Positions 34,801 to 45,400 of a DNA stretch of 64,000 bases are shown here, piece after piece. This DNA is from Puffinus mauretanicus (taxonomy: Eukaryota > Chordata > Aves > Procellariiformes > Procellariidae), in contig JAJKFH010003229.1 in NCBI GenBank assembly GCA_023333565.1, positions 1,214,001 to 1,278,000 on the forward strand, read 5' to 3'. The notes under the pieces were generated by a model. That model made no database searches, had not been told where the DNA came from, and saw only the letters and a program-made list of their open reading frames with translations. The number at the start of each line of letters is the position of its first letter. The stretch's first letter is position 1. The position numbers were made by a program, and so were the translations under genes.

Positions 34801-35485
34801 CTACAATGCTAATTTTCAAAGTGCTTCCAACATGAATGTTTTCCTCAGAAAAGCAGAGACAAGAGTAAAGAAAGTAAAGGACAGTAATGAGGGGGGAGAC
34901 AACATTTTCTTATTAAGGCAAAGACTATATAAAACTTATTTCCCACCCCCCCAGCTGTTTTTAAACTGCTCCGAGACCTTCATTTCTGAACTGGTGCTTC
35001 GGACTGCCTAGAAAATAATTACTATGTATTGTTTCTCCTTAACATATCAAGGTGCAGGGACAATTTTCAACCCTCTTCCCTTTTCTCATATAAGAAAATG
35101 TATCTTGGTATATGAAATTATATGAGAATCTTGATGAGAAAAAGATTCGTATTTTGGCCTCTGAGTGACCTTAAGTAAATAACAGAGGCGTATGGAAGTT
35201 ACAAATGCGGAAAATTTACATTGATTTTTTTTTTCTTTTTTTTTTTCTTTTTACAGGTATTACTATGATGGAGACATGATCTGCAAAGTGCAAGGCAAGA
35301 GGTTTGTGTACAAATTTGTCTGTGACTTGAAAACTCTCATTGGATACAGCGCAGCAGAGTTGAATCGGTTGGTCACAGAATGTGAGCAGAAGAAACTAGC
35401 CAAGATGCAGCTCCATGGCATTGCACAGCCAGTTACAGCAGTGGCATTAGCTACAGCATCCCTGCAAACAGAGAAAGATAATTAA
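13798..35485 (+). CDS. GABPA: GA-binding protein alpha chain (ETS transcription factor, NRF-2 alpha)
   Basis: The DNA-binding subunit of GABP, a nuclear factor that pairs with GABPB ankyrin subunits and activates respiratory-chain, mitochondrial and cell-cycle genes. The nine coding exons (13798-13874, 15470-15614, 16510-16594, 21876-22121, 26590-26784, 27578-27634, 28674-28814, 30180-30372, 35257-35485) sum to 1368 nt: 455 residues plus TAA, against 454 in human. Domains: the N-terminal [19 protein letters not shown] segment; the OST (ubiquitin-like) domain, about residues 35-120; the pointed/SAM domain, about 168-251 ([17 protein letters not shown]); and the ETS domain, about 320-400 ([11 protein letters not shown]; recognition helix [14 protein letters not shown]). 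By count the two DNA-contacting arginines are R377 and R380; the R380 codon is split across exons. The C-terminus (LQTEKDN) is the GABPB-contacting region. No frameshift or stop was seen. Transcription starts in the island shared with ATP5PF. Confidence 0.97.
13875..15469 (+). other. GABPA: GABPA intron 2
   Basis: About 1.6 kb, AT-rich. Nothing recognised beyond splice signals and short T runs. Confidence 0.6.
15470..15614 (+). CDS. GABPA: GABPA coding exon 2
   Basis: 145 bp encoding [20 protein letters not shown] through LQDIQ, the first half of the OST domain. The human protein has APAECV where this reads TTAEFV. Confidence 0.95.
15615..16509 (+). other. GABPA: GABPA intron 3
   Basis: About 0.9 kb, AT-rich. 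No feature recognised. Confidence 0.6.
16510..16594 (+). CDS. GABPA: GABPA coding exon 3
   Basis: 85 bp encoding [20 protein letters not shown], then SVQVISRQ, the second half of the OST domain. The donor is GTAAGC. Confidence 0.95.
16595..21875 (+). other. GABPA: GABPA intron 4
   Basis: About 5.3 kb, the longest internal intron. It contains T runs at 17872-17886 and an uninterrupted T27 at 18748-18774, plus a T/G-rich block at 18938-18980. No exon or clear transposon was recognised. Confidence 0.6.
21876..22121 (+). CDS. GABPA: GABPA coding exon 4
   Basis: 246 bp encoding [13 protein letters not shown], the acidic linker [20 protein letters not shown], and [20 protein letters not shown], which begins the pointed domain. 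The donor GTAATA is weaker than the others. Confidence 0.96.
23412..23537. repeat. 58-bp perfect tandem duplication
   Basis: Two identical 58-bp units (23412-23469 and 23470-23527), each starting ACGTTATCTG, followed by the first 10 bases of a third copy. The units show no divergence. Confidence 0.95.
24927..25909 (+). mobile_element. Avian LTR, interrupted by a younger LTR
   Basis: Begins TGTGGTGGGTTGACCCCAGC, the typical start of an abundant bird retroviral LTR family, and ends near CCCAGTACCA. It is related to the 40928-41471 copy: shared blocks include GGCTGTGTCCCCTCCCA and AGAAAATTAA..CTATCCCAGCC-like ends. Relative to that copy it lacks about 200 bp in the middle (join near 25069) and is split by the insertion at 25153-25769. 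Its own target-site duplication is not clear. Confidence 0.75.
25153..25769. mobile_element. Nested solo LTR with CCTTG target-site duplication
   Basis: 617 bp starting TGTCGGAG and ending CAGTCACA, flanked by exact 5-bp duplications CCTTG (25148-25152 and 25770-25774). Removing it and one CCTTG restores the outer LTR, which then matches the uninterrupted 40.9-kb relative across the join. A 5-bp duplication fits ERVL-like and some other retroviral integrases. No gag/pol sequence is present. Confidence 0.88.
26590..26784 (+). CDS. GABPA: GABPA coding exon 5 (pointed/SAM domain)
   Basis: 195 bp encoding [20 protein letters not shown] through SHLELLRK, the bulk of the pointed domain, a protein-interaction fold of ETS factors. 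It reads LNALSIPG where human has LTTLNISG. Confidence 0.96.
26785..27577 (+). other. GABPA: GABPA intron 6
   Basis: About 0.8 kb, AT-rich. Nothing recognised. Confidence 0.6.
27578..27634 (+). CDS. GABPA: GABPA coding exon 6
   Basis: 57 bp encoding [19 protein letters not shown]. Human has YVLASQEQQMNEIVTIDQ, so this linker is one residue longer and is the least conserved exon of the gene. Confidence 0.92.
27635..28673 (+). other. GABPA: GABPA intron 7
   Basis: About 1.0 kb, AT-rich. Nothing recognised. Confidence 0.6.
28674..28814 (+). CDS. GABPA: GABPA coding exon 7
   Basis: 141 bp encoding [20 protein letters not shown], then a basic stretch ([15 protein letters not shown]) and [10 protein letters not shown], the linker just before the ETS domain. 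Confidence 0.95.
28815..30179 (+). other. GABPA: GABPA intron 8
   Basis: About 1.4 kb. It has a C13 run at 29240-29252 and a TA/TG alternating run at 29818-29855. No transposon was recognised. Confidence 0.6.
30180..30372 (+). CDS. GABPA: GABPA coding exon 8 (ETS domain, N-terminal part)
   Basis: 193 bp encoding [20 protein letters not shown] through the recognition helix [10 protein letters not shown], ending within an Arg codon before GTAAGG. Confidence 0.97.
30373..35256 (+). other. GABPA: GABPA intron 9
   Basis: About 4.9 kb. It contains an 18-bp duplication near 30879-30914, a CR1 tail at 32051-32140 and several A/T runs (31452, 33256, 34082, 34327). The rest is AT-rich without recognised features. 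The acceptor has a very long pyrimidine tract (35226-35252). Confidence 0.65.
32051..32140 (-). mobile_element. CR1-type LINE 3' fragment
   Basis: The plus strand reads AGGATCACAGAATCC, then GGTGGGAAGGGCCTC, TCTGGTCCAACCTCCTGCCC and AAAGCAG. This is the usual 3' end of avian CR1 elements read in reverse. It is a short 5'-truncated copy; the far boundary is approximate. Confidence 0.75.
35257..35485 (+). CDS. GABPA: GABPA coding exon 9 (ETS end and C-terminus)
   Basis: 229 bp encoding [40 protein letters not shown] and the tail to LQTEKDN, then TAA at 35483-35485. Confidence 0.97.
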
Positions 35486-38190
35486 GCACTAGGACCTGAA
35501 AGTGGGAGCCTGAGGCCTTTCCTATATAACCAGAGCAGCTCCTGCTCTTACCTTTATCAGAATTGGAAACTTCTTTTGTTTCTTGACAGTACAATATAGA
35601 GCATGATTTTCTATAAAGAACTGGGACTCGCATAAATTTGGATCTTTTAACAGCATATATTTCAATATAAGTTAAGAGATCACCACGACTTCTGCAACTT
35701 TGAGTCAGGGCCTCTGTGATATGCAATCTGAAATTGGTTGAGAAAGGTTGAACTGGTCAGCGCTCTGTGTCCACAGCTGTACGAAGTAATTTTTGCAGCG
35801 CTTTTAACAAAAATGAAGTACCTACAGCAAACAGGCTGATCAGTTGTCTGAACTCAGTCCTTTCCAGTCTTTTGTTCTCTGCTGAATTACCAAATGGCAT
35901 CTGATGCTTTCAAAGTTAAACATGTTCATTATCCTCATTTAATCAAGCAGAGCCGAAAGACACATTAAACGTTACAAAGCATCAGGTTCTTAAAACAGCT
36001 TCTGTGTTTATAAGCAAAGGAAACTAAGACTAGACTGAACTGAAGATCAGTGCTGAAGAAGGAGATCCAGGTTTAGATCTGGCTTAGGTGAAAAGCCAAT
36101 TATGAGTATTTCACTGTAATATGTAGATAATATGCATATATGAGGGCAAGTACTTACCTGTTTTGAAAGACATTGTTAACGCTAGCCATTTAGCAAAAAG
36201 CGAAGACAAACTTCTTCCCCCACTACCACCCCCCATCAGGTGATTTGAAAACTTGAAAAAATAGCCTTCACCCAAAGAGTAGTTTGTTTTGGTGGGGGTT
36301 GTTAATGCTCTGTTCTGCAAGGTGCGTATACCTGCACGGTAGTCATCCTTAGTAACTGAAGACTTAAGTTAATCACAGTCCGTAGTCCCTGTTGAGAAAC
36401 AAAATGCAAGTTGAAAATAGTTTTACAGAGAACTGAAGTTTGATTTCCAAATTACTGTACAGTCTGACATATATTAAAATACAAAGATGTATTTTTTATT
36501 TAAAAGTAATTTCTTTCTGAACTTCAAGTGATGTTTTTGAAGCTTCATAAGCCAAATGCATGCTCCAGAGCTGGGTGCAATTTGAAGTCTGGATGATGAA
36601 TAGAAATAGTTGGAATGTATCCTGAATTCTGAGCTACGGAGAGTACTTCATGCAAACTTATTTGTGCAGTAAGAAGTAGGCTGCAACTTTTGAGCTTCAG
36701 TACTGATGGCTGAAAATGGTGCGATTTTGGGTTTGCTTTTGCCCCTTCATGTTATTAAACAGTATAAATATTATGTCACCATGCGTATTTTCCAACTTTT
36801 TATAAGTGAAACCCCCTCTGGTAACACTTAACAATTAAAACGCAGATGTATAAGGGAAAACCTTTAATTCTGTGAGGGATCGAGCTACTCTTAAACCCTA
36901 AATCAAAAATGCTTGTACAGTGAGGTTCTAAACATAAAATGCGTTTATTCTGAGTAGTGAGAGCAACACTGGACTGTTGCTCTTGATCTGAAAAGGAATG
37001 GTCATACTAGCAGGCAGAGGGCAAAGAACACAGAACACTCATGTTTATTTTAAAGATGCATTGAGGACAAAGCTTTTTGTTTATAAGTGGATGTTCATCT
37101 GCAGATAGTTTTTGCTTAACTAGAAGTCTTGCATGTAGTTCTAGCCTACTTTCTTCATCATCACCACGATTATAAATTTCTTTTTTGCCAGATTCTTTCA
37201 GTAATTCTTAATACTGTTTTCATTCTTGAGCTCTTAAAGCACTCCATCTACTGAGCATGCTGGTTTTATTTTGTTTTTAAAAAAATCTTAAGCAAAATAT
37301 GTAAATGCATCTGTCACGAGAGGTCAGCCATCAATCCATTTATTACTGTTAGTAGTCTGATTCCACCAGCTGGCAAGTGTTTGGGTGACTTGTGCAAATA
37401 GATGCAGGTTTCCTTACCAAGAATAAGATGAAGCTGATCTTTCGGTGGCAGCAACTATGTATACACACTGCTCCGTTGCTAAACAGAAGTCTAAAACAAG
37501 TCTCAAGTTTTATTTAGTGGAGTTCATGAACGGCCTTTTTAGTTAAAATACAGTATAAAAAGAAGAGAAGCTTAAAACATCAGCTTTCTAGATCAAACTG
37601 GACTGTGGGAGGATAAGTTAACAGCAAAACTGAAACGTTGTATCAATACTTTATCCCCCTGAATGTTCTTGTTACATGAGAAGCCCTCCGGGGGAAAGTT
37701 CTGATATCACACTTCCTTTGTAAATACATCCGATATTATTTTGCAGCTTTTCAGTAGGTATGATAGTCCTTTGGGTTCTTTGTTGTGGGGTCATCTGCTT
37801 TTCCACCGTGTTCTAATTAGTAAAGAAGGAATCTTTCAAACAGTATAAAATCACTGTCACGTTCTCTGTAGTTGAGGGAGAAATCTGTGACTAACTTGAT
37901 GTCTTCAATAAAATAAAAGATGTAGAATATATTGTCAAAGGTTGTTCTGTTACTGCCAGAAGGAAAACATAGAAAGAATATTCCCAATTTTTTGTAAAAC
38001 GGAAGGGTTTTTGCATACTTTTTACTCTTTAAATAAAGACACTTATACTCTGCTAATAATTATGTATTTCTTTTGTGTTTTGCATTTTTTTGGTAATTTT
38101 ACATGAAACAATTATTTTCTATTTTTACTCTGATAAAATATTTGTGCATAAAATGTCAATATAGTAAAATAAAAATGTTATACAGCTAAT
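35486..38190 (+). other. GABPA: GABPA 3' UTR (end inferred)
   Basis: About 2.6-2.7 kb of AT-rich sequence after the stop. AATAAA hexamers cluster at 37917-37927, 38032-38037 and 38168-38173, the likely distal cleavage region. ATTAAA variants near 36756 could give shorter forms. Confidence 0.6.
38032..38037 (+). promoter_or_regulatory. Candidate GABPA poly(A) signal
   Basis: AATAAA in TTTAAATAAAGAC, followed by T/GT-rich sequence (38060-38095) suitable as a downstream element. Neighbouring hexamers at 37917 and 38168 are alternatives. Confidence 0.5.
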
Positions 38191-40927
38191 GCCTGTTGAC
38201 TTTTAATTTTTCAGAAAGCCATTTGTAATGTCATTCAGGTGCAACCAGTTTAAAGATGCATGCACTTTATTCTCATTACCCTTAAGATCACCAGGTCGTT
38301 ACAGGAAGAAGGCAGACTATCTTATTTTCTGAACATGCATCTTTGACTCAATACTTGGCTACATGTTTCTACTTTTAAACTGGAACTCAGCGTCCTTCAT
38401 TACTGTAACAGCTTTCTTTAATGTCTTAATTGTAAGTCTCAAACGGTGCTTTGATAAAAATAACAAAGGAAACTTAACAGTAGGACAAAATGGAGGCCTG
38501 TAAAATAGTTAGGTTTATGCTTTTAGGAGTGTTTAAATTGGAAAGGTTCACGTTGATCTGTAATCTTTGGACTTTGTTTCATTCTTGCACTTACTTCATG
38601 TGGCCCGCTAACTCAATTGTTAGTACTGCCCTTGTTAAAAAGAAGATAAAATTCTGATTATACTGTTATTACCTTATTTTAAAATCGTGTCTCAATAGAA
38701 ATGTTCTCATTATACCTCTGAACTCCTCCATCTGGACTGCCAAATTCAAGACTGAAATATTTTGTCATCCTTAAATCTACCAGATCACTTGATTTCAAAA
38801 TGTTTATGTTTAGCTCAGCAGCAACAGCATGTAATGGACTGAAAATAGTTTTTAGAACATTTCAATAATTTGTTTGCCTTCTTTTAAAGTACACTTACAA
38901 ATGTTCAGTATTTTATTAATTGACGACCTTTTGTTTGTGTTTATAGTTACTATATATTAAGTCTGTATGGCAGTGGGAGTTTGTTTTGGGATTCCCATTC
39001 TCAGACTGAAATTTTTATTGGAACAATGTAGGGAATTACAAACTAATTGCAATTATCAATCTTAAGCAAAATAAGCTGACATGGGGCTCCATTGCCTGAC
39101 AGTGAAAGAAGGATGATATGAGGTCCATTGACATAGGTTTATGGGAATTTTTTTTTTTTTTAACGCAGCGTGATACAAGATCCGTTCACACAGGTCTACG
39201 GGGAATATTTTTACTGACTAGAGTGGTGGTTTTTGTTTTTCAAGATCATACATATTCTTAACAGTTTTGGTGTTGGTATAGCTATATCAGGACTTCTACA
39301 ATATATTTCGTTTGATACTGTATAATTTTTTTTTTTCTTTTCAAAAAGTAGTTCTTAATATGGATGATGCTAAACAGAAGATCACTTAATAATTAAAGGA
39401 GAGGAATGATTGGCTGGTTTTGAGAGTTGTAACATGGGACCCAATACATTAGACATACTACGGCTCAATTATATTTTGCATCATTATTTCAGGATTAGAG
39501 CCCACAATATCTAATCAGGCACCAAACTGAAATTTTATCATCTTGTAATTTTAGAGTATTGACATCTTAGCCATTGATAGTTTGAAACTAAGGGTGAAAA
39601 ATGCTGCGGAGGGAGAAACAAATATTGAGTGTTTGCCTTTAATTAAAATTCTTCTTTACTCATGGAACTGGTCTTCTGGAAACCAAAATTAAATGGTGCT
39701 AATGGCAGTGGTATCAGAAGATGGATCTGAAACCTGTGAAACGGTTCTCATTTACCTGGAAAAACAGGTATCAGTGGTTGTGTTTGTGGTTCGTGACACA
39801 CAACGACCAAGCAGGTTCTGTTTGTAGGGGCTGTCACTGTAACTGGCCATGATAGGAAAGGAAGAATCCAAAGGTAATTAATTATTGATCATAGTTGTAA
39901 GCAACTTACTTACACAGTTACTTAATAAAAATACAGGCAGTTTAAAAGAGGGGATAACTCTGTATCAGAAACAGCTGAAATCCTCATGCAAGTAGTTGTC
40001 TCATGTTACCAGAAACAGCTGAAACTACCTGCGGTGCATTAGTTTTTATTTGCCCAACAGTTCTTGACTTATAAAACAATTGCTGGACAGCAGATAGTAA
40101 TACAATTTCAGTTTATTCTTAATAGTCATTTTCAGGTTGCTGGCATTGAAATGATTGTTCAGAAACAGCAGGGAAAATGCATGTTTAGTTTAGCACAGCT
40201 TTGGTGAGTGTGAAAACTTGTGGAAACATTTAATTTTGTCTACTGAATTGCTTCAGGTATTTGCTACTAATGATCTAAATGCGCTGGGAGTCTTTATTAT
40301 TAAAAAACCCCATTGTCCATAATATATCTAATATCTTAAGACACATCATTTTTCTTACCTTTGCAACCTGCCTTGTAATCTAAATGGAAGAAATCAGCAT
40401 TTAGGAGCCGTATTTCCAGTCCTATGTGGGCTACGTGTCAGAATTCACTAATCAAAGTAGAATACCCCCATCTCGGTAGACAAAAAGCAAATTATATAAA
40501 TTACATCTATTACAATAGAATATGTAACATATCAATTATAGATTATAATTGAAGCAAGCATGGATGGCACTAAACAAACTGTTTCTTAGAAATTAGAAGT
40601 AGTTTATTTGAAATTTCTCCCACTTAGGGAGAGGTATTTTGGGATGAAAAAATGTTAGTTAGCTGTTTCCCCCTTCATCCCATTAAGCTTAGGTTTTTAA
40701 AAATTCTCATTTTCAAGGACTCTGCAGGAACTGCTTCATAGGAACTGGGTTTGCAAAAAGCTTCAGCTGCAGAAGACAATGAGAAACCAGTATGTTTTTT
40801 AAAAAGCCTTGTAAGAGAGAAAGCTGCAAACAGTGTGCATGGAAAAAATGAGTCTGGAAGCGTGAGAATGCAAGAGATGAGATTTAATGAGATGATTAAC
40901 TAGGGGGAAAGACACCTGCAGCGTTGT
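38191..40927. other. Intergenic, AT-rich, no gene recognised
   Basis: There is a diverged tandem pair at about 39115-39153 and 39172-39212 (GATATGAGGTCCATT / GATACAAGATCCGTT followed by CATAGGTTTATGGG-like sequence) and a short repeated block CAGAAACAGCTGAAA (39967 and 40011). No open frame of note. Confidence 0.55.
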
Positions 40928-41471
40928 TGTGGTTTAACCCCAGCCAGCAACTAAGCCCCAGCCGCTTGCTCACTACCCCCACCCCGGTGGGATGGGGGAG
41001 AGAATCGGAAGAGTAAAAGTGAGAAAACTCGTGGGCTGAGATAAAGACAGGTTAATAGGGAAAGCACAAGCCGCACGCACAAGCAAAGCAAAACGAGTTC
41101 ATTCGTTACTTCCCATCGGCAGGCAGGTGTTCAGCCATCTCCAGGAAAGCAGGGCTCCATCACGCGTAGCAGTTACTTGGGAAGACAAACGCATCACTCT
41201 GAATGTCCAGCTTTATATGCTGAGCATGACATCATATGGTATGGAATATCCCTTTGGTCAGTTGGGGTCAGCTGTCCCAGCTGTGTCCCCTCCCAACTTC
41301 TTGTGCTCCCACAGCCTGCTCGCTGGTGGGGTGGGGTGAGAAGCAGAAAAGGCCTTGACTCTGTGTCAGCACTGCTCAGCAATAGCTAAAATATCCCTGG
41401 GTTATCCAAAACACAGCCCCATACCAGCTACTATGAAGAAAATTAACTCTATCCCAGCCAAGACCAGCACA
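40928..41471 (+). mobile_element. Solo LTR, same family as the outer LTR in GABPA intron 5
   Basis: Starts TGTGGTTTAACCCCAGCC and ends AAGACCAGCACA. It shares the order of blocks with the 24.9-kb copy: GATAAAGACA.TTAATA, the CTGTGTCCCCTCCCA segment, AGCACTGCTCAGCA.TAGC, and AAGAAAATTAA followed by ATCCCAGCCAA. No internal retroviral genes flank it, so it is a solo LTR. No clear target-site duplication; the ends may be off by a few bases. Confidence 0.78.
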
Positions 41472-42467
41472 AGGGTGCAGTTCTTTGAACTTCAGGGTTA
41501 GGACAAAAAAAATCACTGTGTAACTGGAGTCTCTGCTGGCTCCTGTCCACTAAAAACACTGAGGGAGGCAGAACTGCTGAGGAAGCAGTTTGGCTAACAA
41601 CCATAAATTAATAAGATGACCTGAACTGCACCCAACAAGGAACTAGAAGCTGTAACAGGAGCTTGAACTTGTCCTTGGGAATAATTCACCAGGCCCAAAG
41701 CGAGCTCTATAAGAATGAAGAGGGGAAAAAAATCAGCTGAGGAATAGTTCTAGTGTAGAGGGTTTTTTACAGAGAAGAGGTGTGTCTGCCTTTCCTGCTT
41801 CACCAACTTTTCAGCCCATGGGCCAGTTACATCTAAGGGGTTACAAACAATACATGTTCAGGAGTTCTGTGGAACTGAAGAGCTGAGTAAGTGCGATCAT
41901 GCTCAAATTGGTGTGGCCAGGTAGGAAAATAAAGCATAATTCAGCCTTTTTGCAATCAAGAGTATGCTTTTGTGGACTGGCCGCTTGCTGAATTTTGCTC
42001 AACTGGAGAAGCAGGAAAAAACAGGAGGGAGCTGCGATTCATAGGCATGCATGTGTTGGGATGGAAAGGACTCTATTATTTTGGAAAACAGGCTTCAACA
42101 GTTTTTCATTAGTTTCATTGTTGGTCCTGAAATATTTTGTCAAAAGGAGGATAGTTCTTCGAGGATGGGCGGTAACCAGAGTGCAGAACCATACCGATAG
42201 CTGATTTATGACACTAAACTGAAAATAGCAATATTAATTTCTGAAAACAGGTGTAAAAAGCTTATAAAACCAGGCAGGGGGTAATAGAGATGAGTTTTTC
42301 CTTGGACCAGAAGGTGAACTAGACCAGGCTGGAAGGTACAAAGAGGACAGACGGCCTTTGCCTGGACGCTCTGCCAGGGTAATCAAAGGGGCTTTGCACT
42401 GGAGTAAAACTGGCTTGTGTTGAGGGACTGAACATGTCTTGACAGAAAAGTGCTGGGCAAGTTTATA

Positions 42468-42496
42468 AATATATATATATAAAAAATATATATATT
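42468..42496. repeat. TA-rich inverted repeat
   Basis: Alternating TA arms starting AATATATATA (42468) and ending TATATATATT (42496) around a short A run; able to form a hairpin or cruciform. Confidence 0.7.
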
Positions 42497-45400
42497 GGGG
42501 AGGGGGAGGGGACAGATAGTATTCCGCCCTTTGGACTTTACCATGCAGTAGACAAAGCTGAAACGGATGAGTGCTTTTATTTTTGAGACAGACCTGGCTG
42601 AAGAGAACAAATTGAGGGAAGAAATAAAAACTTCTTCCTTAGAGGTGCAAAGCTGCTCAGAAATATCAACTGTAAGGCTGGACATGTTATTTAATAGACT
42701 GAATATAAATGCAGGTAGAGCATTGGTGTTGACTGAAGGTGCAGGCAAGCCAGAGGGGAGGGAAACAGAGCCTTCACTGAAAAACAAAAACGCAGGGAAG
42801 CAAAGAAACTCCTGACTCAGCCGAGTGAGCCGTAGCTGCTGCGTGCTGGCTGGGAGCAGCCCGGTCCTGTACGCCAAGGGACTGTCTCCTGTTGGCTCCG
42901 TACCTCAGGGAGCCTCTGTAACGAAACCAGATGGTGTTAAGGTAGTTCTTGATTATATCTTCGCCAGCTGCTGACCGAAGCAACTGGCATTGACTATCCC
43001 CTTGGGCCAGGAAGAGTAAACAGATAAACGCAGTTTTTCCTCTTTCATTTTCAACAGTGTACACCTAGAAACATTTCTTCTCTCCTTACCTGGGTTTCAG
43101 TGAAGGGTTTTGATAAAATCTGCTCTGATTAAACTTTTAGCATCCTGTGCAGAATTATTTTCAGTATCAGCTAACAGGTATGTCCGGTGAGCGGTGGTCC
43201 CGGGGAGCAGACAGCTTCCAACAGACTGTTATATTACAGCGTTATTCAATGAAGCATTTTAAATGACCCATTTAAAGATTTTGATCCTGAAGCCTCTACA
43301 TACCAGGGAATCTTGTGTTTCATTTTTTTAAACTGTATTTGGCCTTGTGATTGTAGAGGAGCTCTTGCTAGAGAGAAGCGTGCTGTAAAGCTCTACGCTT
43401 TTTCTGCAGTTTTCCATTGCTTGAGCTACGGATCACAGTTTTCTTTCAAAGAGCAGCAAAATTAAAGTTTGGCCTGATGCTGTTCGCTGCAGAGAACCTC
43501 GCAAACTTCATACCAACTCAATCTGACGTTCCTAAATAATTTGGGAATTACTGGAGCTATTTACTCCAGCACGCACTTTGCTCCTTCCCTTTCCTTTTAT
43601 CACCTTGGAATCTCTTCGATGAAATGGAAGAACTAAAGGCAAAAATACTCCTTTTTCCTGACAGTGGTCCCAGGGAGCGCGCTAGCTCAGCACCTGTCTT
43701 TTTAGCAAAGGGCATTGGTGCCAAAACAAGTCCAGGAGTGTTGTTCTGGGAAGCTCAGCTTTTTTCCCTCTCCCAAAAGACATGCTGTGTGCGGACTAGT
43801 TTTCATGGGATATTTCCATTGTCTCTTAAAGTAGCTTCTGTCTAGAAAGTTTTTTTTCTGTGACCTTCAGGGCCATCAGTTTTCTATATGAAAAAGGGGC
43901 AATTCCCCTTTGCAAGGCTTAGCTTAGTGAAAAATGCCTGTCACTTGCTGGAACTACAAAACTTCAGTCACTAAACAAAATCCTAATCAGAAATCCTGCT
44001 GTCAAGATTGTGGTTCAGCAAATCAATAATAGATTTGAGAGTAGCAAACATCATAGGCATTACTGAGTAAGAGCTCATACAGCTTCTTTTCCCAAAAGAC
44101 GAGCTCAGCTACATCTATGGAGATTTTTGGCCGAAAAAATTCCATAAACATTAATCTCCTGCCCCAAGAAAAAGAAACCTTTTTTCAGTGTTGATCTGAG
44201 TCTCTGAGGATTTCTTTACCTATCTTCCTCTTTGAGAAGGATTTCTCCAACCTCACCTATCACATATTCAGAAATAAAGTATGCATGCTTTGTGCCAAAG
44301 AAAAAATCTTGATGTATTTCCTGCTCATCTGCGTATGCCAGAATTGTCCAAGGCACTTTACTTTACAGCGTTTGTTGATATCTTTCAGAACGAAATATAG
44401 TCCTGATTTATGCCCGGATCATATGAAACACATTAGGTTCTTGCGTAGCAATATATGCTGCCAGCCAGAAGCAGAAATTATTATAAACATGTGTTGAATT
44501 ACTTAGTATTGTGTTGCAACTGCCTTGCCTTTTAATGAGAAGCCTGTAGTCTTAATATAACATTAAAATACAATTACTACCACCAGAAGGACCAAAAAAA
44601 AAATGATGTCAAGCAGCCAGCCCTTCAGTATGATAATTGCCACCTCCGGCCCCCACGAGAGCTGATGCTGAAGCTTCATTCCTGTATGACTGAAAGAGAA
44701 AACCCCACTGCGCCCAACCCTGCCCTTCAGCGAGGCTGGCTGCGCTGCCGCGCTCCAGTTTTCTCTTGCTCATTTCGTGTACGAAGAAGTCACAGTTAAA
44801 ATGAGTAATTAAAGTACAACTTCACTTGGTGTTAAATCTGGGTAACGCTCTTGAAGAGGGAGGTCATTGGTTGCTTTCAGATTATGGAAAGTTATAATTT
44901 GCCCGGGATTCTTGGATTTCAGAAGAACTGAGGTGTTCTTCTGTGCAGTGTGGGGGGAACTTGCTTTTGGGTGGAAATAAACTTCTCTAAAACAAAGTTC
45001 TGCTCCAGTACCAGCTTTTCCCAGCTGATGTCACTCTGACAACGAATTCAAGCACACCAGATAGGAAAGCAGCACTCTTTGTAAAAGCTAATGATGCTCC
45101 TGAGCAGAGAGGACACTCATCCTGGGGGCGTAGGAAGGAGATGTATTAACACATATGGTGGAGCTGAAGGCTCAGCGTGGGCACCAGCGATCAGCTGAGC
45201 CCCACACTGTCGCTCGACTGCTGCGGCTTGGCCAGCAGAAATGGCGTGGGGCACTTCCAAGGTGACGGGACCGCCGACCGCGGCCACCTGCCGCCCTCGG
45301 GGCTCTGTCCTGGCTGCCCCCCTGGCTCACCGTGCCAGGCTGCTCACGGAGGCCTCCGCTGCGGGGCTGGGGCCGGGTGGAGGACATGGCCCAGCAGCCT

